From Diphasiastrum complanatum (Eukaryota; Streptophyta; Lycopodiopsida; Lycopodiales; Lycopodiaceae), in the NCBI GenBank assembly GCA_029204225.1, contig CM055092.1:15954715-16018714 (forward strand): a DNA stretch of 64,000 nucleotides, written 5' to 3'. The notes below the pieces were generated by a model that worked only from the letters and a program-made list of their open reading frames with translations, was not told where the DNA came from and did no database searches. Of the stretch, positions 32,960-44,500 are shown piece by piece (position 1 is the stretch's first letter; each line of letters begins with the position of its first letter). The translations under genes and the position numbers were made by a program.

Positions 32960-33450
32960 ATTAAAACCAAGATATCACCAAAATTTGGCGTAACAGATCC
33001 AACATTTGGTGCTGGGCTTCATCACGTTTGGATTTAGACATACAATATAGAGGATGCGGAGGAGAGGTGTTAGCAGGTACTGGATCTATGTGGTGGTTTA
33101 CACCCCACAATGGTGGTAGCGGAGAAGGCTTTTCAAGAAAATACTCAAATTCATGCATAAGATTAGAAAGTACCTGAGGTCAAGTAGCAAGCAGTGATGA
33201 ATCAGTTGAGTTAGGAGATGTCGGCATGTAGAGAGCGGAAGCTAGCAAATGGTATCTCCATGTGACCACGAACAATGTGAGACAAAGAGTCATCATCCAT
33301 ACAAGATCTTGAGCCTTTAACCATCTTAAAATACTAAAAACGAGATGTACAAAAAGCCTAAGGGAGCAAACTCTTATTGTCGCCTCAACCATGCTCAATG
33401 TGCATAAATCACAATAATAATAATCAAACAAAAATCCAGCAAGCAATTGG
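32960..33450 (-). pseudogene. Ty3/gypsy protease-RT linker fragment
   Basis: The minus frame at 33158-32961 reads FLEKPSPLPPLWGVNHHIDP, then PPHPLYCMSKSKRDEAQHQM. This closely parallels the block just before RT in the 6-11 kb element (SEPTTLPPLRDVNHHIDL, then PPYRMSKSERDEVELQ). RT itself is absent on the left. The DNA on the right (33450-34300) may be a decayed leader and LTR of the same family: the tract GAATAAAAAAGGGC at about 34171 also occurs in the 3' LTR at 6143. That part is low confidence. Confidence 0.75.
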
Positions 33451-34859
33451 AGGTAGAAATATCATAGAAACCTCCACCAAGTAGGGCTCTTGAACTGGAA
33501 TCTTGCTGTCCGAAAACCAGCAAGAAATCATAGATGAGAGGGAGCCAAAAGATCATTCAAATAGGGTGCTGAAATGGTACAAATGATTGTCCGAAGAACC
33601 AGAAAGGAAGCACATGCACGCTACAAAGTCAAGTTTACTACATGATGTTGAAAATCAATCACTTGGCTAAATTTGAAGATTTCTTTTGTAGGATCTTTGA
33701 ATTCACCTTAATGGACAAGGTATTGGACCATTGGTCTGGATAGAGATATCTTTATGGCTGCCAAAGTATCCTCCAAACAGGGTATTGAAGATGGAGTGAA
33801 TGCCTTTCCAGAAAATCAGCAAAGAATCACATTGAAAGTGGTGCAAGAAACTCCTCAAGATAGTGTTGAATTTGAAAGGATGCTGCAAGAGAATCGAAGC
33901 AAAGATTGCCGAAAATGGTGCCACATAGGGTGCTAGAAGTAGTTATATACCGATGCAGCCCACTATGAAGTACAAAATAGGGCAAATGAAGTAGAGCGCC
34001 GAAAACTTTCCTCCAATTATGAATTGAATCATGGCTTTTAGCATCAATGGTGGATAAATTAACAACACACAAAGCACTCTTTCAATTTCCCACGATAAAG
34101 CATTGGGAGCGAAAATTAGTGATAGTAGTAGTGCTAAAAATCAATGCAAAAGGCTTTTAGGCCCTAGGCATGAATAAAAAAGGGCTCATGGCTAATCAAT
34201 GTAATAGGCTTGTACATGAATAAAAAATGAGCAAAGGCTTGATTATGATGTTGAAGGTAAGGAGTTTAAGGCTAGAGCCTTCGTTTTAATGCTAGGCCAA
34301 CAATGACTATATGACATCATTTTGTGAAATACAAACCCCTTTGCTGCAGTTCAGCATATATGATGTCAAAACATTAACACATGCTGTAGCATATAGTGAT
34401 AATGCCATCAAAGCTTCATGCTTGGCTCTCATTGGAAGTAAATTTCTCTTTATGAATTGCACCTTAAAAAGGAAAATAAATATACGAATTTTTGGGGTGT
34501 ACTAATTAGGAATGTAGAATTATGCTCTAAAGGCAAAGTTATACTTGTCTTTGGAGTGCATTGTCACTTATGCATATTATCTGAAGAGCATGTGGATATT
34601 TTTTTTTTTTCGCACAAATATCTTTTAACATTGTTCCTTGGTGTACAGAACTTAGAAACCTGTTCCGACCCTTGAACATACTGTAGGTTCCGTACAGTAT
34701 GTTCCGAAACGTACTGGGTCGGAACGTTTTTTTTTTAATTATCAAAAAACAGGTAATAAGGCACCTGCTGCCCACATCTGCCGCATCTTCCTTCTTTTTG
34801 AGGGACGCAGCTTGATATGCAAGAAATGTGTAGAGTTTTTTTGAAAATCTTCTATCTGT

Positions 34860-35055
34860 TTATCTACTCAGAATCAATGGATATCTTACCTGACTGCGAC
34901 GTTCTTGTTGCCGCATACGAGAAAATCAAGTCGCGACCTGGCTGGCAGACTCTAGGAGGCAACGAGCACTGCGGGGGTGTTCAGTTCGCTCGTACTAAGA
35001 TTATCCTAACACGTACGCATCTCTTTGTTCTCCCAACAAAGCTGGTGGTGTAAAT
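34860..35055 (+). other. exon-like ORF, unknown
   Basis: After a pyrimidine-rich tract ending TCTACTCAG (34865-34873), a good splice acceptor, the frame reads MDILPDCDVLVAAYEKIKS, then RPGWQTLGGNEHCGG. Base composition is more balanced than in the AT-rich neighbours. I do not recognise the peptide and see no partner exon. It could be a chance frame, a relic exon, or part of an element. Confidence 0.2.
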
Positions 35056-35811
35056 ACAATTGATGAGAGCTCAACAGCCAGAAGATGGCAAGATCTGGTC
35101 TTGCCAGCAATAATCAAAGCAAAACCCAATAATCAAAGCCACCACAGTGAGGACTCCTTAGTCGTCATCCTCCTATCCCTCAATGGTTGTCAAAATCATC
35201 CTGGAAACCATGTCAGGTGATGGCATCGTGTGCAGTCATCGCACATTTCTTGATGGTTATCAACCAATCGGATCTTCAGCGTAGACTCAGTATCGCTTGT
35301 TCTTTGCTAAAAAAAAATGTTTTTTTTATATAAAAAAAATTGGTTACGTTCCGGAACGAAACGCATTCTGGAACGCGTATCGCTTGTTCTTCTTTGTTAA
35401 TAGAATACGTTTTTTTACATAAAATTTTTTTGAACACAATATGACACATGGCAAAATGTTCCAAGTTAGATATGGGACATCATTTTTTTAGATCTATTTT
35501 TGAACGTTAGAAAATCGAGGAATATAATCTATTTTTGTGTTACATTTCATACATAGAAATGTGTTTCGTTCCATATGTACGGAACTAAAGATGGAGGCAA
35601 AACAATTCTAGAACGAGGATCTGTCTGTTAGTAATAGAAGCAAGTAAATTTTCTTTTTTCATGCTTATATGTGCATCATACTCTTACGAAAAAGTAGTTT
35701 CAAAATGTCCGTTATTAGATTAGTGCAGTTACAAGCCTTCAGACTTTTAGGAATGTCCCTAAGATGTGTTTTTGCAGACAAAGCTGTTTGATGAGGTGGT
35801 TAAAATCATAG

Positions 35812-35893
35812 ATGCAGCGAATCGCGATCCGCTGGCTTCGCGATTCGCAAATCGCGAATCTGCGAATCGCGATTCGCTGCAGCGAATCGTGTG
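35812..35893. repeat. cluster of GCGAATCGCGATTCGC palindromes
   Basis: Within about 80 bases, the words CGAATCGCGAT, GATTCGCAAATCGCGAATC and GCGAATCGCGATTCGCTGC occur in direct and inverted order, so the stretch can fold in several ways. It lies about 0.9 kb upstream of the hAT transposase start. Dense short inverted repeats are typical of hAT subterminal regions, so it may mark the transposase-binding end of that element. This is inference. Confidence 0.55.
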
Positions 35894-36768
35894 AAAAAAA
35901 AACTCATTACCTGATTTCGGGCCTCCTCCTCGTGGACAGAACCGCGGCAGCAGTGGAGGAGGCAAATTTTTTTTCTGAGAGCTGTGGGCGTCCGATCTTC
36001 GCAAGTGAATAGTTGGCAGGCATCTACTCGGCGATACGGAGGTGGTGTGCACGGTGCCAGGTGGGTCTGAGCTTCGTGGAGAGCGAAACGACCAATTTTT
36101 GATATTTGGTAAGTGTAGGCTTGATTTTTTGCAATTGTTGACATTGAGCTGTAGGCAACCAAATCGAGCGTAGTTTGGCTCTAAACCACCTTTCTTCACG
36201 CCCACAGTGATTCCTACAGCGTCAGTTTCAGCCGTTACGGCACGCCTAGCGAGATTTGAACACTACATTCCAAATGCCTGTGTATTTTTGCCATTTTCAC
36301 AAAATGACTTGTTGGAAACCGAGTGAGGTGATGTCTGAGCCTAGAATGCATTTCCACATGCCTGCACAGACTCCTATGACCTCCGTTCCACCCATCTACG
36401 TCCGTATCACAAATTTCAATTTTCATGCCCTGATTCCATACTTTTTAGGGTTTAGGCGTGGACCATCGTGCAAAAATCTGCTAGGGGCGCGGTTTAGGCC
36501 CACACTGCACTCTTTTATGCCTGCACGGACTCCGACGCTAACGTCAGTCGCCTGTTATCCCTCATACTGAAATTATTCTATCCCACGCCCTAATCTCATG
36601 TTCTTCTTGGCGCTTGATATGATGTGTGAACTGGAATCGTTCTGATGTATGCTCTGGTATTTTGAGCTCTATTTGAGCTCGGTAATGTTGTTCAATGCAA
36701 TGTATTTTTTGCTACTGAACATTTGCTTGATTATTTGTTGATTGCAGGTTTAGGGTCGTGTTGATACG

Positions 36769-39700
36769 ATGCCAGTGCGGGACCGAGGCCTTTGGGCCGA
36801 GGTTGAGCTTACCGACGGGGATGTGGGCACACACCATGGCTCAGGCACCCGTAGATGGAGATGCTTGCATTGAGGTGGTCACTTCACGGGATCACTCACC
36901 AGGGTTAGGGCTCACTTGATGCGGGTCATAGGGCCAGATGGGCGGACATTGGGCATATCTGATTGCCCCAGCATTTCTGATGAGGATCTGCAGAGGTTGT
37001 CTACCATGTACGGGTCTGGTACTGCATCACAGGGTTCTAGACAGGGACAGGTAGCAGGAGCAGCTACAGGCAGGCATGCAGGAGGGCTCACAGGCAAGCA
37101 GGCAGGCAGGGCCTACCATGGGTATTGGGCCCAGTACATCACGGGCAGGGCATAGTACAGCTGCAGGGTGTAGTACATCACGGGCTGGGCATGGTACAGG
37201 TGCAGTGCCCATCACGGGCAGAGCATGGTACAGGTGCAAGGCCCAGTACATCATGGACAGAGCATGGTACAGCTGTAGGGCCCAGTACATCACGGGCAGA
37301 GCATGGTTCAAGTGCAGGGCCTAGTACAACACCTTCAGTTCCATCCGCAGCTGCAGCACGACCATCAAATGAGCATGTTGGTTCAGCGCGGGTGCTTCTT
37401 GTCCCTCCTCCTCGGCAGCAGATGCATCACATGCTTCGGCAGATGTTGCCAGAGAGAGTGACACACCCACGGATCAGCCATCCGTTGGGCATGCTAGACT
37501 ACGAGCGCCATATATACAGCAGAGAGGGGTTAGGCCCAAGCAGCAGACCCTTGATCGATGCGGCTGGCAGAGAGAGCAGGAGGCCCGTTGCACTCGACTG
37601 TGTGGCCAGTTCTTTTATGAGTGCGGCATTTTCTTTTGCTATTGCTGACACTTGGGTGGTCAGGGAGTTCTGTGCACAAATGGCGGCCGTGGATGCTACA
37701 TGTACACCTCCCAGGCGAGAGGCACTGCGAGGTAGGTTGCTTCGTGAGGAGGAGGAGAGCATCACACGGGAGTTGAGTTCCATTCGCTCAGCTTGGCAGC
37801 AGTAAGTAACTTGTCTTTATTATCTCTTTGCATGTGTTTAGGATTTACAGTTGGCGCGATTTTTTCATGTAGGTAATGCGTGTTTTGCGGCAGGTATGGA
37901 CGCACGATATTGAGTGATGGATGGACCGACATTCGTCAGTGATCCGTCATCAATGTCTTGGTTTCTTGCCTGCTTGGCATAGTATTTCTACGTGGCGTGG
38001 ATGCCACTCGAGGTGGTGACGCCATCACAGCCGATTTCATATGGGAGGTCATTAGAGATGTTATTGCTGACATCGGGGTTGAGCACGTGGTTCAGGTTGT
38101 CACCGACAACGCCTCGAACTGCAAGCAGATGGGTGATTATGATGAGGGAGCACCCAGCATTGTGTGGACACCATGTGCTGCACATTGCATAGACTTGCTC
38201 ATCCATGACCTGTGTGCGCTTCCATGGATCAGAGAGGTATAGTTTGTTCTATTTGCTATGCTTTCTTCCTTCGATGCTGCCAACCACGTCTCAACTACTG
38301 TCTAAACTTTTTTTACTGGATGTTTGTGTTGTAGATCACTTCTACGGCCATGCGCCTGGTCACTTTTGTCACCAGGAAGAGGCGTGTGTTGGCCCTGTTC
38401 CGCACCTTCTCCACCCTAAACCTGAAGAAGCCCACACCCACACGCTTTGCGTTTTATTCTTGGTGCTAGTGCGAGTGGTGGTGGTGAAGGATGCATTGCG
38501 GCAGATGGTTTCCAGCGTGGCCTTCTGGGACTTTACAAACCTCCCACATTCGGCATTTTTCCAGTCCACTGTGTATGGCGACGAGTTCTGGAGAGCTGCT
38601 GAGGAGATTACTGGGATCCTTCTACCCATTTTCAGAGTGCCGCTCCTGGTAGACCGTGAGGGGTGCACCCTCGGTCTCATTACGAGTTCATGGACCGCAT
38701 CGGCGAGGGGATTCTGTTGTCAGCCTTGGACGAGCACAGGTATGACTCTTCAGTGTCTAGTTTGTTGTTTCTCACTCAAGTCTGATGCGTTTCTTTTATG
38801 CTATGGTTTAGTGGTTGTTGTAATTTGTTTGCTGCAGGAGGCGCGAGATCTCACGTATCTACGAGGCCAGATGGGACTACTTCCACTGACCCATCCACGC
38901 CTTAGCCCACATGTTGCACCCCTTGTGGCGCTCTACCCGAGAGAGGGACGATCCGGAGCTGCACTGGGGATGGGTGGAGTACACGGAGCGTGTATGGCCC
39001 GGACCAGGTACATGTGAGAAATCGGTTGGTAGCAATGTTATTACAGTATTGTACGCATTGGTAGTGTGTGAATTCGAGGGGTCTTACATGTGCCATGTTT
39101 TTTCTTTTGCCAACAGGTTCGATTCTAGCCAACATTGCAAGCCAGCTGCTCGCATTTGAGCGCTTCCAGTTTCCTTTCGATGGAGAGCAAAGTCGACAGA
39201 GGGAGGATCAGCTGAGGCCCGTTACATGGTGGTGCATCCATGGGTGCAACACAGGTGACCTGAGGTGATTGGCTGAGAGAGTCCTTGCACAGGACTGTTC
39301 AGCAGGAGCTTGCAAGCAGAATTGGAGCACCTGGGCCTTGTATCACATGCCGAAGAGGAACATGTTGTCCATCGAGTAGTGTAGGCGGTTGGTGTTTGTG
39401 AGCACCAACGGCCGTATGCTGGAGCGCACACGAGGAGAGGATCAGATGCTCGAGGTGAGTCACATCATTAGCCCTTTTATCTTGCTATGCTTTGATGAAT
39501 TGATTTGCTTTCAAAATATGCAGTGAGTTGCACAATACCTGCCTGACAACAATGTATTGTTTTTGGTTGCAGGTGGACCCTGACACTTACTTGGTGGATT
39601 CGATAGCTATCGGGCACCACCCACGCAGGAGGAGATGGATGATGAGATCCATAGAGAGTTCTAGCACGGGCTTTACGGCGGCAGAGGAGCACAGAGAGGC

Positions 39701-40332
39701 AGAGGGAGAGGGCTGAGGAGGGACATGACGAGAGCTTGGAGGGTACAGAGATGCTCGGGGCAGACTATGTGGAGAAGGAGGAGTGGGTTGAGGGGGATAC
39801 GGAGGAGGACGAGGAGATGTGGGCGGAGGCATAGGGGGATGACCTGGCTGACCTGCTGGTGGACCCTGATGCGGAGATAGAGGAGGAGCCAGCCATTCCT
39901 GCACGTAGGCCTAGGAGGAGACCTAGAGGTTTTGGGATGGGGGGCCTGAGTACTCTTTTTGTAGACAGGAGTGGAGCATCGTAGGCAGCCGTCGGCTAGG
40001 CATCATCGCAGTGGGTAGGGCCATCCTAGGGCGTAGGGTCACAGCCACCTGACACACAGGCACGACGGAGTAGACACAGGGCTAGGGGCAGCCAGATGGG
40101 GGCCAGAGGAGGGGAGAGAGGCAGAGACAGAGGCAGAGATAGAGGTAGAGGCAAGGGGAGGGGGGTGGTCCAGAGCCAGGGCACACAACAGAGAGCCAGA
40201 GCACACAGCAGAGCCAGGGCCACACCACGGCATATGGCTCCCTCTAGTTCCGATTCATCTGCGGACCCATGGGACTTGCAGTCAGGCATAGATTCAGATG
40301 ATTTATCCTACCATGACTCTAGCGAGCCTTAG
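36769..40332 (+). pseudogene. hAT-superfamily transposase (copy 2), six exons, broken
   Basis: Likely exons by splice signals: 36769-37801, 37894-38236, 38335-38739, 38838-39007, 39117-39454, and 39573 onward. Start MPVRDRGLWAEVEL. A BED zinc finger follows (RRWRCLH-stop-GGHFTGSLTRVRAHL), then a low-complexity linker with a 39-bp minisatellite. The DUF659 catalytic region has SDGWTDIRQ, VVTDNASNCKQMG and WTPCAAHCIDLL. The C-terminal dimerisation domain has VTWWCIHGCNTGDLR, NWSTWALYHMPKRNML and LVFVSTNGRMLER. It ends in an acidic stretch and an RG-rich tail (GRDRGRDRGRGKGRG). Stops lie at the second zinc-finger cysteine, after DIRQ, after DYFH, after GDLR and after LSIE. Two of these positions (after DIRQ and after DYFH) fit CGA to TGA decay. 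Terminal inverted repeats and the 8-bp target duplication were not found. The sister copy at 42.8-45.3 kb keeps the arginine after KFH. Confidence 0.88.
37127..37330. repeat. 39-bp minisatellite in hAT exon 1
   Basis: Five consecutive units of about 39 bases, each with a CCAGTACATCACGGGC-like start and a GCATGGTACAG-like end, encode a 13-residue repeat of the form GPSTSRAEHGTAV. The third unit is only 34 bases, which changes the reading frame in the middle of the array. Confidence 0.85.
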
Positions 40333-41587
40333 TTGTATAGTTTTCATTACGTTCATGGAACATCATTGTACCCCTTTTTGGTGCGATGTGGCTCGATAAT
40401 ATATATTATGATGATCCTATTCATAGCATTGTCGTGATTCAATATTGTTCTTTGTGGTTTTAGTTCACTAACTTCGGTTTTATGGTTGTAGAGAAAAGGC
40501 CTGCCTTTGGGGATAGGGAAAAAACATGAAACTTTAGGACTCCTTAAAAATTAAGTTCCTTTAAACCCTAGAACTAGCCTACTTAGTGACATTGCAATAA
40601 ATCAACAAGTCGTGAAAAGTGAAAACAAATGAGCGAAGACTATTGAATGGGTCTGGAAACTGCAAAAGAAATCACTAAATATGGTGTCTACAACCCATTC
40701 TATGCTCAAAATACACAAAAAACACAAAACAGCACACATATGGAAATTAAAAAACGTAAAAGCACCTACAAACGTATCGTGCAACTCGCTGGAACACCAA
40801 ATGTCGAATCTGATTACAAAGATCAACCATCAACAAAGCTCCCCCAACCAGCCCTTCTATCCTGCTAGGCGCAGCTGTACCAGGCTCAAGAACATACAAA
40901 CCCATATGAGAATGACTTTTTAAGTGTTTCTTAATTCATTATTCTAATCGTTTTTGGTCAATATGTTCCGGAACGTATTGTACAGAGCGTGGAATACGTT
41001 CTAACCTGTTTTTTCCGCCACAGGTTTCTGAGGGACAAATATCATGGCAAGGGCCATTGATATAGAACATGTGGCTGCATTTGTTATTATTTGTTATTTG
41101 GACCATATATAGTGATATCCAGGGCCTATCGTGTATTATATGGCATTTATTGGACATATATATGAGTATTATGGTCATTATTGGGCCCTAATCCTAATTC
41201 ACATGTTCTATCCCGAATCATGCTTTCAAACAGTATGAATTTGCCTTGCAGCCTCATCATCGGTGGCCCTTGATTGAAGGAATGCTCAGCTTTCAGTTCA
41301 ACTATTAGTAGGCCTCAGTTTACTATCAGTCATTTTAGTCATATCATATCATTTAGCTTAGTGACTATAGATTTAGCCTTAGTGTCTTGTTCATAACTGT
41401 AGGGAGTTACATTGGTAACTTGACTTACTATAAAGTTGGTGAGTGTCATTATATGGTGAGCATACTTGTCTGGCTAGTGTTTCTTTCTTAGCTATTGCAA
41501 TGCATGTTTAGATGGTTTTCTCCATATATGCACCCTGTTTTTGCATTCTTAAGCATATATCGTCTTAATGCGTGGTTTCTTGTTCAG
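40333..41587. other. hAT 3' flank and MAP1A intron sequence
   Basis: No gene is recognised. A GTTCCGGAACGTA palindrome followed by a T run lies at 40966-41020. The right end (TTCTTGTTCAG at 41577-41587) is the splice acceptor of the first visible MAP1A exon, so at least part of this is intron. Confidence 0.5.
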
Positions 41588-44500
41588 GTAAAATCTTACT
41601 GCGGGCATGGCATAGGGGAGATTTTTCACTGTGCACCAAATATTCTTCACTATGCCCGTATCCTGCGGAAATCGCAATCAGTTTTCATCTTTCATGCTGT
41701 TAAGTTGTCTGTGGGAATGCTCAACTGAAAATTTTGATAATGCATAAGGAGTTTTAGTTTCAGAATGAAAGCCAAGTATGCACCCAAGTTTGTACTCCTT
41801 CCACAGGACGCTTTGGGTATTCAAGTTGTAATAATTATCCTTCAATTTGTGAGCTCCAAATTTGTGTCTGTCTATTCCTTGACCAGAGCAGGAAACAAGG
41901 CTGTTGGAGTAATGAGAGCTGGACAGATTTTTACTATTGAGCCCATGATAAATTCAGGTCAGCCTCTATAGCTTATCGAGTCTCCCCTGTTTTATTTTGA
42001 TTGTTTATTGTATGTTTGTGGCTTATGCTATTCGTGATATGAAATTTGGGTTTAAGACATGTATGCGTGAAAAATAATTCTAATTGGAAGTGTGATTTTG
42101 CTATTTTTAATGTATAGGGGTCTGGCGTGATAGAATGTGGCCAGATGGTTGGACTGCTGTTACTGCAGATGGCAAACGTAGTGCACAGTTTGAGCATACG
42201 TTATTGGTGAGTGTTTCTCTTTCTACTCCAAAGAATCCAGCCAAAGAATCTGTCTTTTTATGTTTAATTTCGGTCTGTGCTTCATTGCTTGAATTAGGCT
42301 ATTGATTGTGTTTATAGTTGTCCGTTCCGGAAAGAGGCAGAAAAAAAAAATCAAAACGTACTGAACTATATAGTAATAAAATTTTAGTATTCAAAGGTTT
42401 CTGGGGGTTTAGGGGTTTCACAAGCCTGAACACATTAATGTCATGCAAGGGAAACACCAGAATCTTGGAAAAATTTGGCAAGCTTAAAAAATGCTTTGTT
42501 ATAAGGTCCCGTGTCCCTACATGTACAAACTTCAAAGGAACAATCAATAATATTGTCAACGCTACCTGAACCAAATATCAAAGACATAAGCATATAAACC
42601 ACGTAATGAAAATAGGAAGTGCGAATGAGCCGTAAAGTAAATAATACATCCATAAAAGAGTTGTGTGTTCACTGTATGCATGATACATGAGAAACTAGTG
42701 AATGTCTGATCATATAGTTAAGTAAAATCCTAGGGTGAGAAGTTGTCGTCTGAACTCTATCACATCCGGCCAGGGGACTAGCCACCTAGGCCTGCCTCTA
42801 CCTCTACCTCTAGTAGATTAATTCCTGCTCTGGCTAGATCTAATGCCCGATCCTCTAGGTCTGCCCCTACTCTTGCCCCTAGGTCCGGGTGGGGCGGTGT
42901 ATGTGTTGGGGGCATGTGCTTCTTCCTCCTGATCTGGCGTCACACATACAAGTCAGCTAAGCTTGGGTGGTTGTTGGATCTACCAGTCCTAGATCACCCC
43001 ATGCTCAACATGGTGTCCAACAATACGTCGAACTTTGCATCGTCTCACTCAGTGTCGGTCTCTGCATCTGGATCAACGAAACGTATATCGGGAGGGATAG
43101 GGGAAATTTGTGGGAAGTCAAAGTTCAACGGCTCCTCTTGCCCAAGGTCCACATTCCCTGCTGGGCTTGCAAATCGATCTTCCTACACATTTAGGACACG
43201 AGGATAAGTACATGCAAAGCAAGCACATTCATAAAGCCAATTAGCAATACAATTAGACATTACGTAATCTTATAACTTGAAAACATGGAATTCCATTACC
43301 TTAGTTGATACAAACAAATTGTGATAGGGGTGTTGCATCGAGGTATGTTATGAACACAATTACAAATATATTTATCAAGTTACAAACAATGACTAAAGCC
43401 TTACAAGCAATAGCTAGGCATAGGAAAGAGATCTTCCACGAAGAGCCCAAGCAGTACCTGTGATAAGAGAAAGAATACAATAATGTACCTAATGCCTAAA
43501 TAATGACCCTATATACACTATCTAGAGGCCCTGTGGAACCTTCTAGAGATTAGGACATGCCCTTATTTGTAACTATTCCAGTACCTAAAGGGATGCTAAT
43601 TAGAGCAACTTTTAAGTAGGGTTAAGGGAGGACGAGTCCATAACAGTGAATTTCCCAGTCGGATGTGGCTCTACTATTGGGGGGTGGCCTGTCTAGTGAC
43701 ACATCTTTGGTGGAGCGCATCCTAGAGGATGTCCTTGTAAATCTTTGCATGATGTCCTCTGGCATAGCTACCTCTCTCCCATCCTCAGTAACCGTGACAT
43801 AGTTGTCTAGGTTCACTTCTGAGAGAGGACCCCCATTCATGCGGCGAAGTAATATGTCGTTCGTGTTGCAGAACACCAAGTTACCGACGTCTCGCACTGT
43901 TCCACTAATAGCCTACTGCACTTTTTTGTGTGAACAAGCAAGTGCTCAAGTACTGTAATTTATCTCACATGCCGACGCCAAGAAGTCTTGAAACCAAAAG
44001 TACGCACAACATCATTAGTTAAACATTTCTCAAAAACACTACCATAAATGTAAAAAAGACAATGATGAGCTAAAATAAAGCGTACAGTACCCACCTATGA
44101 TAGGACGTGAACCTCGAGCCTCGTTAGAATAGGTGTGAGGTCCCCAAAATACCTTACCATGTAACTACCCACATTCTACTCTCTCTCCTTTACTAGTTCC
44201 CTTGTGAATGTTCCCAAACTGCCCTGGGTAGACTCGTGACACATATGTGTCCCAGTCTTCTAGTAGCTCCTCATCCTGTAATTGGATAGGTGATTGCCAT
44301 AGAGGGTGTAGTAGATGAAGCACCGTGTGTATGGGTCGATGGAACTTATCCCACCGCCACCATATAGGTTTGAGCTGCTCCATCCTACCAGTGTAAAATG
44401 TTTAAGCATTTAACTTTAAACAATCACTCAAGCAGTCACCAAAATTGATCAGCACATACAATGCAATGAAAATGCAAGAAAGGTAAACGAAAATCACAAA

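Noticed and set aside
34860-35055. An upstream MAP1A exon
   Set aside because: The peptide does not match any part of the M24 fold or the MAP1A N-terminal zinc finger.
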